A DNA stretch of 64,000 bases from Sphingomonas pruni NBRC 15498 (GTDB taxonomy: Bacteria; Pseudomonadota; Alphaproteobacteria; Sphingomonadales; Sphingomonadaceae). A program made the translations under genes and the position numbers. Below are positions 42,407 to 52,098 of this stretch, in pieces. Below the pieces are notes generated by a model, which saw only the letters and a list, made by a program, of their open reading frames with translations, was not told the origin of the DNA and did no database searches. Positions within the stretch are counted from its first letter, which is position 1. Each line of letters starts with the position of its first letter. The DNA lies in NCBI RefSeq assembly GCF_001598455.1, contig NZ_BCYZ01000006.1, positions 61,480 through 125,479 of the forward strand, in the 5' to 3' direction.

Positions 42407-43323
42407 TGATTCGGTCCGGGCAAAAGCTCGGTGAAGCCATAGCGATCCGCCAGCCATTGAGGCAGCGATCCCTCACCATGTTCGGCGATCTGGCGCCGAG
42501 CCTCGTCGATTTTTGCGTCGATTAACATGAAAAACCAGAACCCATGGAGAGAATGCCAGACCAATCCTTGCCGCCCGTCGAGAACGCCAAGTCGCAGAAA
42601 GTAGCGATATAGGAAGTAGAGCCAGGACCGCAGATAGAGCGGAGCTTTGCCGAAAACCTCTTCGCGGAGCCAGCGCTTGACGCGCGCTCTACGATTGGCG
42701 GGCATTGGCTCGGTCGGGATGAGGCCGATTTGGCGCCCGACGAAGTCGATCATATGGCGCGTCGCGTAGCGATTGTGCTTGTCGGTCCAGGCGCCGATCG
42801 TCTGCAGGTTTTCGTCCACGAAATCGCCGCGCGTGAAGTGCGCTGCCTGGCCGTGTAAAAGCTGGAGATGCTCATCCATCCAGCGCTGCTCCATCCGGGC
42901 AGCACCAGTGCGAAACAGTCGGAGCAGGTAAACTGGATAGTAGGTTCCCCAGCGAATCCATCGGCCTCGAAAGATCATCTTACGTTTGAATATGACTCCG
43001 GTCGTTTCGGCGTTGAGCGTTGGCAGGCGCTCCTCGATCTCGGAGATCAGTGCCGGCTCGAAATATTCATCAGCGTCGACGCGAATAACCCAACCAGTGG
43101 TGATTGGGATGGCGTCGAGCGCCCATTGAAACTGCTCGGCCTGGTTGACGAAGCGGCGATGATAGACCTCGGCTCCCGCTGCCAGCGCGATCGCCACGGT
43201 GTCGTCGGCCGAGTAACTGTCGACCACAACGACCTTCGCGCACCAACTCTTTAGGCGTTCGACGCAGCGACCGATATGGAGCGTCTCATTATAAGCGAGG
43301 ACGATCGCAGTGATGTCGGCCAC
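42403..43323 (-). CDS. Glycosyltransferase family 2 (WaaE/KdtX-like)
   Basis: The 306-aa protein has the GT2 core ITAIVLAYNETLHIGRCVERL, VVVVDSYSADDTVAIA, the DxD-like RVDADEYFEP and AEQFQWALDAIP, similar to the WaaE/KdtX subgroup. The C-terminal part holds an amphipathic stretch (LRSWLYFLYRYFLRLGVLDG) that may contact the membrane. It follows the bi-domain oxidoreductase with a 4-bp gap. Confidence 0.87.
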   Translation of the reverse strand: MADITAIVLAYNETLHIGRCVERLKSWCAKVVVVDSYSADDTVAIALAAGAEVYHRRFVNQAEQFQWALDAIPITTGWVIRVDADEYFEPALISEIEERLPTLNAETTGVIFKRKMIFRGRWIRWGTYYPVYLLRLFRTGAARMEQRWMDEHLQLLHGQAAHFTRGDFVDENLQTIGAWTDKHNRYATRHMIDFVGRQIGLIPTEPMPANRRARVKRWLREEVFGKAPLYLRSWLYFLYRYFLRLGVLDGRQGLVWHSLHGFWFFMLIDAKIDEARRQIAEHGEGSLPQWLADRYGFTELLPGPNQ

Positions 43324-43327
43324 AGGG

Positions 43328-45424
43328 TCAGCCCGCGCCTGCGATGTCCAGCGTCGCGGCGCTGACCGCGATCAGTTCCTCGAGCGGGATCGGAGGCGGA
43401 GCGCCATCGCGCGCCGCGGCGTAGAACGCCTTGACCAGCCCGGCCTGACCCTTGTCCTGCGCCGAGGCCGACTTAGTCGTGGTCTTGCCGCCGCGCGTGA
43501 TGTGCAGCTTGCGGAAATCGTCGAGGCGGATGACGAGGCCGCTGGCGAACACCTCGAGATATTCCTTGGGCAGCGAGGAGTCGCCGAGAGAGGAATAGAG
43601 GATCGTGCCCGTCGAGCCATCGGCGAAACGGAGTACCGCAGAGACCGTGTCGCCGACGCCGTCAGGGCTGAATGACTCGATCGCGACCGGCGGCCCGCCG
43701 GCCAGGAACGTGAGCGCGTCGACGAAATGGCAAGCCTCGCCAGCGATGCGGCCGCCGCCTTCGCTGCCGTGCAGCCAGCTGTCGCCCGGCACGTGTCCGG
43801 CGTTGATGCGGTAATGCATCGCGATCGGTCCACCGCGATTGGCGAGCGCCATCTTGGCCTCGACCATCATCGGCGCGAACCGGCGGTTGAAGCCGACCGT
43901 GAGCACGCCGCGCGCGGCGCTCGCCGCGGCCTGGACCTCGGCGAGTTGGTCGATAGTCAGCGCGAGCGGCTTCTCGACGAAGACGTGCTTGCCGGCCTTG
44001 AGCGCTTCGACTGTCAACCGAGCGTGGCTGTCGTGCCGCGTCGCGATGAATACGCAATCGGTGTCGGCGTCGCCCAGCACTGCCTGGGGATCGGTCGCCG
44101 CGCGCGCGAACCCCTGGCGCTCGGCGGCGTCATGCGCCGACAGGCCGGTCGAGGTGACGACGGTCGTCAGCCGCTCGTTGCCCGCCTTTTTGAGCGCGGG
44201 GAGCAGCACCGACTTGGCGTAATTGCCGAAGCCGATGAAGCCTGTGCCGGGGCCGGTGGCGATCGACGCCTTCTTGCCGGCTACCGGGATCGAGCGTTCG
44301 ATCGGGGTTGGCGTGTCGGCATAGGTCAGCAGGATGGCGAGATAGGGTTCGTCGCAGTCCATCAATTTGTAGGCGGCCTCGGCCTGCTCGATCGGGAAGC
44401 GATGGGTGACGAGCTTGGACGGCGTGACCCGGCCTTCGGCGACCAGTTCGAGGAACGCCTGCATGTTACGCTGCTCGGTCCAGCGGACATAAGCGAGCGG
44501 GTAGTCATGGCCTTCCAGCTCATAGGCGGGATCGTGGCGGCCCGGGCCGTAGGACATCGACAGCCTGAGATCGAGCTCGCGCTTGTAATAAGGCTCGCGG
44601 TCGATCTCCATGCCGGTCAGCCCGACCATCACGACGCGGCCCTTCATCCGGCTGATCTCTGCGGCCTGGTTGGGCGGGGCGGAGGATTTGCTCGACGCCG
44701 TGACGATCACCGCGTCGGCGCCATAGCCGTCGGTGAAGCCGCGCACGGCGTCGTCCAGCGCGTCGCTGACCGCGACATCGGCGCCCATCTCCAGCGCGAG
44801 CTTGGCACGCGCCGGATTGGGATCGAACCCCAACACGCGGCAGCCATTGGCCTTGAGCAATTGCACCGTGAGCTGGCCGATCAGACCCAGCCCCATGACG
44901 ACGACACGCTCGCCAAGTGTCGGGTTGGCGACGCGAACGCCCTGCAGCGCGATCGCGCCGATCGTGACGAAGCTCGCCGCTTCGTCGTCGACGCCGGCCG
45001 GGATACGCACCGACAGGTTCTTCGGGACAGCATTGTATTCGGCGTGGTTTGCGACGGCGGCGCCCGCACAGGCGATGCGGTCACCGACCATATAGCCACC
45101 CGCGTCGCTGCCGGCCTCGACAACCGTGCCGGCCAGCGAATAGCCGAGCGGGATCGGCGTATCGAGCTTGGCGAAAACCTTCTGCACGGTCGGCAGCAAG
45201 CCCTCGTTGCGGACCTTCTGCAGCGTCTTCCGGACGAGATCGGGGCGCGCCATCGCCTTGCCGGCGAGGCTCGACCGCGCGAGGTCGATGATCTGCTTCT
45301 CGGTACCCGCGCTGATCAGGGACACGCGCGTCGCAACCAGGTTGCGCCCGCCCCCGGCGCGCGGCACCGGCGCGTCGATCAGGCGGAGCACGCCGCTGCG
45401 ATAATTCTGTTCGACCTGTTTCAC
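43328..45424 (-). CDS. Bi-domain oxidoreductase (zinc-type alcohol dehydrogenase + Gfo/Idh/MocA)
   Basis: The 698-aa fusion. Residues 1-365 are an MDR/alcohol-dehydrogenase-like domain (VVEAGSDAGGYMVGDRIACAG, GERVVVMGLGLIGQLTVQLLKANG). Residues 390-698 are a Gfo/Idh/MocA oxidoreductase (GTGFIGFGNYAKSVLLPALKKAG, HVFVEKPLALT with the EKP motif). Such fusions accompany heparinase II/III-like genes in polysaccharide clusters, as here (4-bp overlap). A role in oxidising or epimerising a sugar or glycan end is inferred. Neither substrate nor reaction is known to me. Confidence 0.87.
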   Translation of the reverse strand: MKQVEQNYRSGVLRLIDAPVPRAGGGRNLVATRVSLISAGTEKQIIDLARSSLAGKAMARPDLVRKTLQKVRNEGLLPTVQKVFAKLDTPIPLGYSLAGTVVEAGSDAGGYMVGDRIACAGAAVANHAEYNAVPKNLSVRIPAGVDDEAASFVTIGAIALQGVRVANPTLGERVVVMGLGLIGQLTVQLLKANGCRVLGFDPNPARAKLALEMGADVAVSDALDDAVRGFTDGYGADAVIVTASSKSSAPPNQAAEISRMKGRVVMVGLTGMEIDREPYYKRELDLRLSMSYGPGRHDPAYELEGHDYPLAYVRWTEQRNMQAFLELVAEGRVTPSKLVTHRFPIEQAEAAYKLMDCDEPYLAILLTYADTPTPIERSIPVAGKKASIATGPGTGFIGFGNYAKSVLLPALKKAGNERLTTVVTSTGLSAHDAAERQGFARAATDPQAVLGDADTDCVFIATRHDSHARLTVEALKAGKHVFVEKPLALTIDQLAEVQAAASAARGVLTVGFNRRFAPMMVEAKMALANRGGPIAMHYRINAGHVPGDSWLHGSEGGGRIAGEACHFVDALTFLAGGPPVAIESFSPDGVGDTVSAVLRFADGSTGTILYSSLGDSSLPKEYLEVFASGLVIRLDDFRKLHITRGGKTTTKSASAQDKGQAGLVKAFYAAARDGAPPPIPLEELIAVSAATLDIAGAG

Positions 45425-47076
45425 GAAATCCCCGATTCAAGCGGTGTTGCGGCGCCGAATTCCAGCGTGGCTTCAAAGCAACCCGGCGGGAGTGTCAAGC
45501 ACAGCCGCCGCGTCGCCACTTCTACGCCCATGTCGGGCCACCACACAGCGGGTTCGACATGGAGCGGCGCGGAACCTTTGACGGCGATAGACACTTCGCC
45601 GCGATGCACAATCGCAAGATCGCCGTGAAGCTCGATGCGGCAATCGGGGTGGAGCAGCAGGCGGGACGTTGCCTCGTGCCAATGCGATCCGTCGATCCGG
45701 TCGTGGAGAACGATTCCTTCGGCATTCGCTTCCAGCCGGCGGACGACGACCGGCTTCCCCTTGAGGCGACGATAGCCGTTATGATGACCCTGGAGCAGCA
45801 TGCCGCCATCGCCGCCGACGAATTGCGACACGCCGACGCGCGGTCGGCGGCCGCAGCGGAACGCACCGTAAAAGTCGGCCGGCTCGGCATCCTCGATCGC
45901 CAGGCAATTATGATGATGCGCGCTCCGCGACGCCTCGCGGCGCTCCCCGGCGACATATTCGTAGACGCCCTGGTCGACAACGATCCGCTCGCTGCCGATC
46001 GACAATTCGATCGAGCCGATATCGCCATGGGCATGCGCGGGCAGGCTGTCCGGGCCGATCCGTCCCATGTCGGCGATCAGCGCGAAGCCGGGGGCATGGA
46101 GCCCGAAATAGCCGGCGTCGCGAAGGCCGAACGCGCCGTCGCGCTGCGGGATTGGCCGGCCGGTGGCTCGCGAAAAGGCGGTAAGGCAGACGTCGGGAGC
46201 ATAGGCCATGGTAAGCCCGGCATCGTTGAAAATCGCCGGGCCGCCATCGGGGTGGGTCAGCATCGCGACGACCTGCGCCATGCGGGCGAGCACCGGGTCG
46301 AGCGCCTGATCGTCGAGCGCCGCGCGCGTTTCGATTAGATCGGCGAAGACCTGGGCGTGATAGGAGGACGATCGCTCATAATGCATCCCATCGGGCAGGA
46401 TCTGGCGCGGGATCTCGCGTGCGAGCAGTCGGATAGCGCGGTCGCGCAGCTTCTGGCCAAACGGACCGGTGAAGAATGCACCGCCCCAGGCCAGCGCCTT
46501 GATATTCTTGATCAGGTGATTGCCGCCGAGATCGAGCTCCAGGTTGCGCAGCAGGAAATCGAGTTGTGCTGCCAGGCTGGAGACGATGCGGCGACTGTCT
46601 GGATCGGCCAAGTCCACGCCCCAGGCGGTGAGCCGCTGCATCCACATCACCACGCGCAGCGACAAGGCGTAGCTGTTCCAGCTGTCGCGCCAGTAACCGC
46701 GGCGCCAAGGCGGGTTGGCGGCGATCCACTGGCGGATCAGCGCGATACCGGTGTCGCGGTCGACTTCCTCCAAATACTCCATGTAATGGAGGTTCATGCA
46801 CCACAATTGATCGGGATCGGCCTGCCAGTCGATCGCCTCGCCGGTTTCGACCGAGCGGCCGACAAAGGTGAAGCGCCAACCGGTGGGAAGGCGCTCGATC
46901 ATCCCGGTGCGCGGCGGGAAGATCGGCTGCGGCGGCGCGGCGGCCGGATAAGCGAGCGCTTCGAGGCGCGGGGGCGCGCGCAGCGACCAGCGGCGCTTCG
47001 CCTCGAGCCAGAAGCGCGCGGCGATCTGGCGCGGCGGGACGTGGCGGGCAAAAGCGAGACTGCGCGCCAGCTTCAT
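45421..47076 (-). CDS. Heparinase II/III family protein
   Basis: The 551-aa protein has an N-terminal alpha-helical part (W-rich, NPPWRRGYWRDSWNSYALSL) and a C-terminal Hepar_II_III domain (ADMGRIGPDSLPAHAHGDIG, SIGSERIVVDQGVYEYVAG, AHHHNCLAI). Enzymes of this fold cleave uronic-acid polysaccharides by beta-elimination. There is no signal peptide, so it may act in the cytoplasm on lipid-linked or nucleotide-linked intermediates. It overlaps both neighbours (bi-domain oxidoreductase and GT4) by 4 bp. Confidence 0.87.
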   Translation of the reverse strand: MKLARSLAFARHVPPRQIAARFWLEAKRRWSLRAPPRLEALAYPAAAPPQPIFPPRTGMIERLPTGWRFTFVGRSVETGEAIDWQADPDQLWCMNLHYMEYLEEVDRDTGIALIRQWIAANPPWRRGYWRDSWNSYALSLRVVMWMQRLTAWGVDLADPDSRRIVSSLAAQLDFLLRNLELDLGGNHLIKNIKALAWGGAFFTGPFGQKLRDRAIRLLAREIPRQILPDGMHYERSSSYHAQVFADLIETRAALDDQALDPVLARMAQVVAMLTHPDGGPAIFNDAGLTMAYAPDVCLTAFSRATGRPIPQRDGAFGLRDAGYFGLHAPGFALIADMGRIGPDSLPAHAHGDIGSIELSIGSERIVVDQGVYEYVAGERREASRSAHHHNCLAIEDAEPADFYGAFRCGRRPRVGVSQFVGGDGGMLLQGHHNGYRRLKGKPVVVRRLEANAEGIVLHDRIDGSHWHEATSRLLLHPDCRIELHGDLAIVHRGEVSIAVKGSAPLHVEPAVWWPDMGVEVATRRLCLTLPPGCFEATLEFGAATPLESGIS

Positions 47077-48296
47077 CGGCGAAGCGCCTCGAATTCTGCG
47101 AGATAGGCGCGCGCCAGCTTCTCGCGATCGAACTGCTCGCGGACGAACGCCTGGGCCGAAGCGCCGATCTGGCGACCGAGCGCGCGGTCGTCGGCGAGGC
47201 GCAGGATTGCCGCGGCAAGTTCGGCATCGTCCTCCGGCGTGATCGCGATGCCCGCGCCGCCGTCTTCCATCAGCGTCTTGGCTTCGCCCTCGACGCCCAG
47301 GATCATCGGCACGCCGAGCGCCATCGCTTCGAACATCTTGGACGGGATCACTGTCTTGAACGTTTCGACGCGCTTGAGAATGACCAGCGCGACATCGCTT
47401 GCCCCCCAGACTGCGGGCATCGCGGGTTTAGGCAGTTGATCGAGCATGACAATGTTGGTCAGGTCCTTGGCGTCGCGCAGCGTCTTGATTCTCTCGCGCT
47501 CGGCACCGCCTCCGACCATCAGGAAAGCGATATCGGTCCGCTCGCGGACGCGCTCCGCAGCGGCGATGGCGACCTCGAGCCCGTGCGCCATGCCGTGTGT
47601 GCCGACATAGGATGCGACAAACTTGCCGGTCAGGCCGTGTTGCGCTCGGAAAGCGTCGGCGGCGACCGGGTCTCTGGTGAAATGCGACAGGTCGACCCCA
47701 TTCTTGATCACAGCGATCGGTCCTTCGGGACGGCGCGCCCGGATATGGGGCACGAAACCCTCGGTCACCGAAACTACGAGATCCGCCTTGCGGTAGGCGA
47801 ACGCCTCGATCTGCTCCAACGCGCGGATCGTCGCCCCCCGCTTCATCGCGCCCACGGTGATGATGCTTTCGGGCCAGAGGTCGCGTATCTCGAGCACCCA
47901 CGGCCGCTGGCGCCTTTGGAGGAACCAACCGGCGATCCCGCAGAAGAATTGAGGGCTGGTCGACATCACCACGTCGGCGCGCGGCAAGCGCCATATCCAA
48001 AACAGCAAGGAGAACAGGTAGGAAAGATAATTGGCGCTGCGCGGCAGAAAGCCCTCGTTCGCCGCCAAGAAAGTCCACAGCCGAATAACGCGGACACCGT
48101 CAATTGTCTCTTCTTGCCACAGGCGATTGCGATAGCCTCGATAGAGATGTCCCGCCGGATGGTTGGGTGCACAGGTCACGACGGTTACGTCGTGACCGGC
48201 CTCACGCCAGATACGTGCATGTTCAGACAGGCGCGATGCGGGCGCGTTCACCTCGGGCGGATAATAATGGCAAAGCGCGAGGATTTTCACAGGCAC
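47073..48296 (-). CDS. Glycosyltransferase family 4 (WbuB-like)
   Basis: The 407-aa protein has the WbuB-type start ILALCHYYPPEVNAPASRLSEHA, VVTCAPNHPAGHLYRGY, PWVLEIRDLWPESI and a GT4 domain (LEQIEAFAYRKADLVVSVT, SYVGTHGMAHGLEVAI, PSKMFEAMALGVPMI). WbuB enzymes add an amino-deoxy sugar such as FucNAc in O-antigen synthesis; the donor here is unknown. Its end overlaps the heparinase-like gene start by 4 bp. Confidence 0.9.
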   Translation of the reverse strand: MPVKILALCHYYPPEVNAPASRLSEHARIWREAGHDVTVVTCAPNHPAGHLYRGYRNRLWQEETIDGVRVIRLWTFLAANEGFLPRSANYLSYLFSLLFWIWRLPRADVVMSTSPQFFCGIAGWFLQRRQRPWVLEIRDLWPESIITVGAMKRGATIRALEQIEAFAYRKADLVVSVTEGFVPHIRARRPEGPIAVIKNGVDLSHFTRDPVAADAFRAQHGLTGKFVASYVGTHGMAHGLEVAIAAAERVRERTDIAFLMVGGGAERERIKTLRDAKDLTNIVMLDQLPKPAMPAVWGASDVALVILKRVETFKTVIPSKMFEAMALGVPMILGVEGEAKTLMEDGGAGIAITPEDDAELAAAILRLADDRALGRQIGASAQAFVREQFDREKLARAYLAEFEALRR

Positions 48297-48329
48297 GGCC
48301 TAGCCGTTCATCCACGCCCGCGCCACCGC

Positions 48330-50147
48330 TTAGCGCGTGGAATGTCCGGTAGTCGACTGATCGTAGCGCGCGTGTACGACCTGCGCCCAACGGCGCGACG
48401 TGCGGCGGTCCTCGAGATGCTCGGCACCGCCGCGCAACCAGCCGCCGATCGGAATGCCAAATCCCGTTTTCCTGCGATCGACGATAGCTGCAGGGACGGG
48501 GACCGTCGGTGCGTTTGCCAGCAGCTTCTTGCCCTCGCCCGGCTTGAGCGACGCGATGCGGGGCGCGAGCGCCTGTAGCAAGGAGAAGTCGACCAGCGGC
48601 ACGCGAATCTCGATCGAATGGGCCATGCCGGCCCAATCCGAATCACGTAGCAATTGGTTCCGCATGTAGTTGCTCAATTCTAACGTGCACACTCGGCCAT
48701 TGTCCGATCCAGGGTCAGGCTCAATGCTGCTCGCCACCGGCCGGAGGGAAGCCAATTCCTCGAGACCTGCGCGCGCGAGGCTAGGATCCATCGCACCTTC
48801 CAGTTCGAACGGCAGGAGCACTGCACGCCGCAGAAAATAGGCACCCGCCCAGGTGCCGGCATAGTCCAGCACGCCGAGGGCCTTCGGATTCTTGCGAGCG
48901 AAACGTGGCGCGAGCGTGCGGATCAGCATGCGCGCCGTCGAAGCAGCGCCCGGGATTCGGCTGAGCGGTCCGCCGTAGCGCAGCGTCCGCGGTACCGAAT
49001 GGAAGGTTGAATAGCCGGCCAGCAGTTCGTCGCCGCCCAATCCCGACAATGCGACCTTCAACCCCATTTCGCGGCACGCCTTGCTGACGAACCAAGTATT
49101 GATACCATCGATGCTCGGCTGGTCCATTGCGTCGAAGATCGCGTCCATATCGTCGGCGAACTCGGCGGCCGTGACCGTGCGAATATGATGGTCGACGCCA
49201 TAATTCTGCGCCAGTTCGATCGCACCGGGAGTTTCATCCTGAGAAGCGCCCGCGAACTCCGCAAAGGCTAGCGTGCACGCGCGGATAGTGTGCTGACCGC
49301 AATCGCGCATCAGTCCGATCAACGCGCCGGAGTCGACCCCGCTGGACAAGAACGCGCCGACCTCGACATCGGCAACTAGGTGGTGCCTCACGCTGTCACG
49401 CAGCGCCGTCCGGACATCCGCGTCGCTCACTGTCAGGCTCGCCGCTCCTGCGAAGACCGAGGCGATGCGCGCATATTCGAGGGGCTCCTGAACGCCGTCA
49501 GGAGTGATCGCCACCCAATGACCGGCAGGTAATGCGCGGATCGCATGCCAGGCGGTATAGGGTTCGGGGACGGAGCCCATCAGGTGGAATCCCGCCAGCC
49601 CGGCGGCGGACGGCGTGCGCGGAATCGCTGGGTCGGCCAACAGCGCCTTGACCTGCGAAGCGAAGCGAACGGCGCCACCCACATTGGCGTAGTATAGCGG
49701 CTTGATGCCGAGAGGATCGCGCGCGAGGAACGTCGATCGCTTGACAGCGTCCCAGATTGCGATCGCGAACATTCCTCGAAGTCTTGTCAGCATCTCGGCG
49801 CCGTGGCGGGCGTAAAGATGAAGCAGCACTTCGGTATCGGAATCGCTTACAAATACTATGCCGGCGTCGGCGAGCTCGGAGCGCAGCTCGCGGTAGTTGT
49901 AGATCTCGCCATTGTACGCGATCGTGTAGCGCCCGTTGGATGTGGACATCGGCTGCGCGCCAGCATCACTAGGATCTATGATCGATAGGCGTCTATGGCC
50001 GAAACCCGCACGGCCGTCCGGCGCGATCCATAAGCCCGCGCCGTCCGGACCGCGCGCGATCATACGGTCTCGCATTGCCACCAAGGTCGTACGACAGACC
50101 GACGGGGCGTGCGCGGAATAAGCGAAAAAGCCGACTAGCCCGCACAT
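48330..50147 (-). CDS. asnB: Asparagine synthase (glutamine-hydrolysing) in the polysaccharide operon
   Basis: The 605-aa protein has Cys2 at the glutaminase active site (MCGLVGFFAYS), RGPDGAGLW, YNGEIYNYRELR and the synthetase PP-loop AFLSSGVDSGALIGL. In polysaccharide loci such AsnB homologues (WbpS-like) may amidate uronic acids rather than aspartate, which would fit the ManNAcA/HexNAcA pathway here. It is distinct from the Asn-synthetase-like cyclase at 7054-8958, whose Cys is displaced. Its start overlaps the polymerase stop by 1 bp. Confidence 0.88.
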   Translation of the reverse strand: MCGLVGFFAYSAHAPSVCRTTLVAMRDRMIARGPDGAGLWIAPDGRAGFGHRRLSIIDPSDAGAQPMSTSNGRYTIAYNGEIYNYRELRSELADAGIVFVSDSDTEVLLHLYARHGAEMLTRLRGMFAIAIWDAVKRSTFLARDPLGIKPLYYANVGGAVRFASQVKALLADPAIPRTPSAAGLAGFHLMGSVPEPYTAWHAIRALPAGHWVAITPDGVQEPLEYARIASVFAGAASLTVSDADVRTALRDSVRHHLVADVEVGAFLSSGVDSGALIGLMRDCGQHTIRACTLAFAEFAGASQDETPGAIELAQNYGVDHHIRTVTAAEFADDMDAIFDAMDQPSIDGINTWFVSKACREMGLKVALSGLGGDELLAGYSTFHSVPRTLRYGGPLSRIPGAASTARMLIRTLAPRFARKNPKALGVLDYAGTWAGAYFLRRAVLLPFELEGAMDPSLARAGLEELASLRPVASSIEPDPGSDNGRVCTLELSNYMRNQLLRDSDWAGMAHSIEIRVPLVDFSLLQALAPRIASLKPGEGKKLLANAPTVPVPAAIVDRRKTGFGIPIGGWLRGGAEHLEDRRTSRRWAQVVHARYDQSTTGHSTR

Positions 50148-51631
50148 TAATGGAGCCCAATATTTTGCTGGATAGGGCGGCCCCAGCGCGCCATCCCTTG
50201 CGGTAAAAAGCGATTGATAAGCTCGAGCGACACATGCGCCAGCACCATTAACGCGATTGGTCCCAAGATATCGGCAACGAACGCACCATCAACGCGAAGC
50301 GCCATGCGCATCCCTATCAACACAATAAAGAATAGGTGCCATGCTTGTCGGTGAATGACAACGAAGGAATATATCGAACACAGAGTGAACAAAAGTCCAA
50401 CAAAAATGGCGATGCCTCCCACGGCGATCCAGCCGCCATTCCAATATGCTTCAGCAGCGAGCCCCGCACTGGAGGAGGTGTCGTAGTTGCCGCTCGCCGC
50501 GTATGAGAGTTCGCGCGAGACGTCTGTAATAATTGGTTTATTATTGTAAATAACTCTCGGAATCCAGACTATTGACCAATATCGATATGAGGTTCCCGGC
50601 AGGCCGTGGTCATATTGGCTGATGATAAATGTACCCGCGTTGACATAGCTAAGCCGGGCCCATCCTAGTTGCACCTCGGAATATTGGTCCTGCCTGCGAT
50701 CGTTCGAGAAATAGGATGCATAGATATTTGGAATTTCCGCAACAGTGGCTGAGCCGCTGTATAATGCGTTATTGGTCTCACGGGCATAGGTTATGATCGG
50801 AGCTAGGAAGAGGATCAACGGGAGGGTAATGCCGCAAAAAAGCAAAATTCTGCTGATGCTTTGCCGATGATAAACAAAAGCAATACCAAGCATGATCAGC
50901 GGATTCAGCATTGCCGTCTTACTCATGGCAAAAACACCGATAGCCGATTCGCCTATTGCGAGGATGATCGGGAGGACGACAAGTTCCCTACGGCCATTCC
51001 GAAGGGCCCATAGGGTCACCATGAAATATCCAACCCAAGCTAGGGCCGAAAAGTTGGATATAGTGCTGAAAAAGGGAAGCCTGATCCATCCCACAATTTG
51101 TGGAAATACAACAAAGTAATTTACTATTGAACCGATAATCATGCAAGTTGATCCAAAAACAAGCATGCTTAGGCGAGAGTGATGAATAAGTGCATTCGGA
51201 TTTGAATTTTCCGCCGAAATTTTCCAATCGCGAATAACGTAAAATACTCCCTTAACTGTCAGCAGAAATACGACATGAAAAACGGTTATCAGTAGATTTA
51301 GCTTTACGGTCTCAAGTGGATAAAAGTCGTAGAAGGCCTTTATAAGGGCCTTCGTTTCGTAATTAGTCCAGATCGGTACAAGAGAGCCGATTCCAAAATA
51401 GCTGAGGGTGGCGACCCTATACCAAAGCAGCGGCGTCCACAGGGACGCAATGTCTAGCTTCAATTGGCGATATCCGGCCCATCCAAGTATAAGCGAAAGC
51501 GATATTAGCCCGATCGTGTTGATCCAGTCCTCCAGGCCTGGCAGCTGAGCCATACCCGTGGCAAACCAGAGGAGCACCAGCGCGGAAAGGAATATCTCCC
51601 GATAGGTCGGTTCTAGGTCGGTAATCAGCAT
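50147..51631 (-). CDS. O-antigen polymerase-like membrane protein (second Wzy candidate)
   Basis: A protein of about 494 aa with roughly 11-12 hydrophobic helices and a large loop around 300-385 (YARETNNALYSG, SYFSNDRRQDQYSEVQLGWARL, GLPGTSYRYWSIVWIPRV), as in oligosaccharide repeat unit polymerases. Base composition is clearly AT-richer than nearby genes, suggesting acquisition. Start: ATG 51631 with AGGA upstream, or ATG 51691 with a weak site. It would compete with or complement the ligase-family protein at 30699-32315. Confidence 0.75.
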   Translation of the reverse strand: MLITDLEPTYREIFLSALVLLWFATGMAQLPGLEDWINTIGLISLSLILGWAGYRQLKLDIASLWTPLLWYRVATLSYFGIGSLVPIWTNYETKALIKAFYDFYPLETVKLNLLITVFHVVFLLTVKGVFYVIRDWKISAENSNPNALIHHSRLSMLVFGSTCMIIGSIVNYFVVFPQIVGWIRLPFFSTISNFSALAWVGYFMVTLWALRNGRRELVVLPIILAIGESAIGVFAMSKTAMLNPLIMLGIAFVYHRQSISRILLFCGITLPLILFLAPIITYARETNNALYSGSATVAEIPNIYASYFSNDRRQDQYSEVQLGWARLSYVNAGTFIISQYDHGLPGTSYRYWSIVWIPRVIYNNKPIITDVSRELSYAASGNYDTSSSAGLAAEAYWNGGWIAVGGIAIFVGLLFTLCSIYSFVVIHRQAWHLFFIVLIGMRMALRVDGAFVADILGPIALMVLAHVSLELINRFLPQGMARWGRPIQQNIGLH

Positions 51632-52098
51632 TGGTTTGTCCTGCGGCTGCCGAACAGACGCAGCGAATCGACGCGGTGTCATCGTAACCATGATCAACCC
51701 GCCAGTTGTTGTGCGAATGGGTGCGCTGCGCTGGAAGTGCCCCCGTGGAGGGCGGGACGGGTATGCCACACAGCCATATTTGATCTGCTTCGACTAAAGA
51801 TCTCTTGTGGGTCAGCAACGCGCTTCCGAGTGTGTCGAATTGGCGGAAGCGGGCGATGTGCTCTGGCGGGTCTGACGTTAGCTGATTGCAGGCTTCGGGG
51901 TGCAATCGATCGGTTTACGCAGTGCGGCCAAGCCCAGGCTGAACCGGCCTGATGGAGCGGGCGCAGACGATCTCCCAAAAATCGAAAAGCGGACTGCGTA
52001 GCACAGTCAATGCGTGGGCCGTGGTGAAACGTTCCGCAACGATATTGTACAGGTGCAGCGAGGCAAGTGAAAGCATGCAAGAGGTAGACTCCCAAGCG
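51632..52098. other. Intergenic region between the CgeB-like GT and the polymerase
   Basis: The 467 bp have short reading frames in several directions but none with a recognisable protein or ribosome binding site. It follows the end of one minus-strand gene and precedes the polymerase, so it probably holds that operon's promoter. No clear hairpin terminator was found. Confidence 0.5.

Noticed and set aside
51694..52095. 133-aa minus-strand frame in the gap upstream of the polymerase
   Set aside because: Composition (many Arg, His, Cys, Pro) is that of a shadow frame and no family is recognised.
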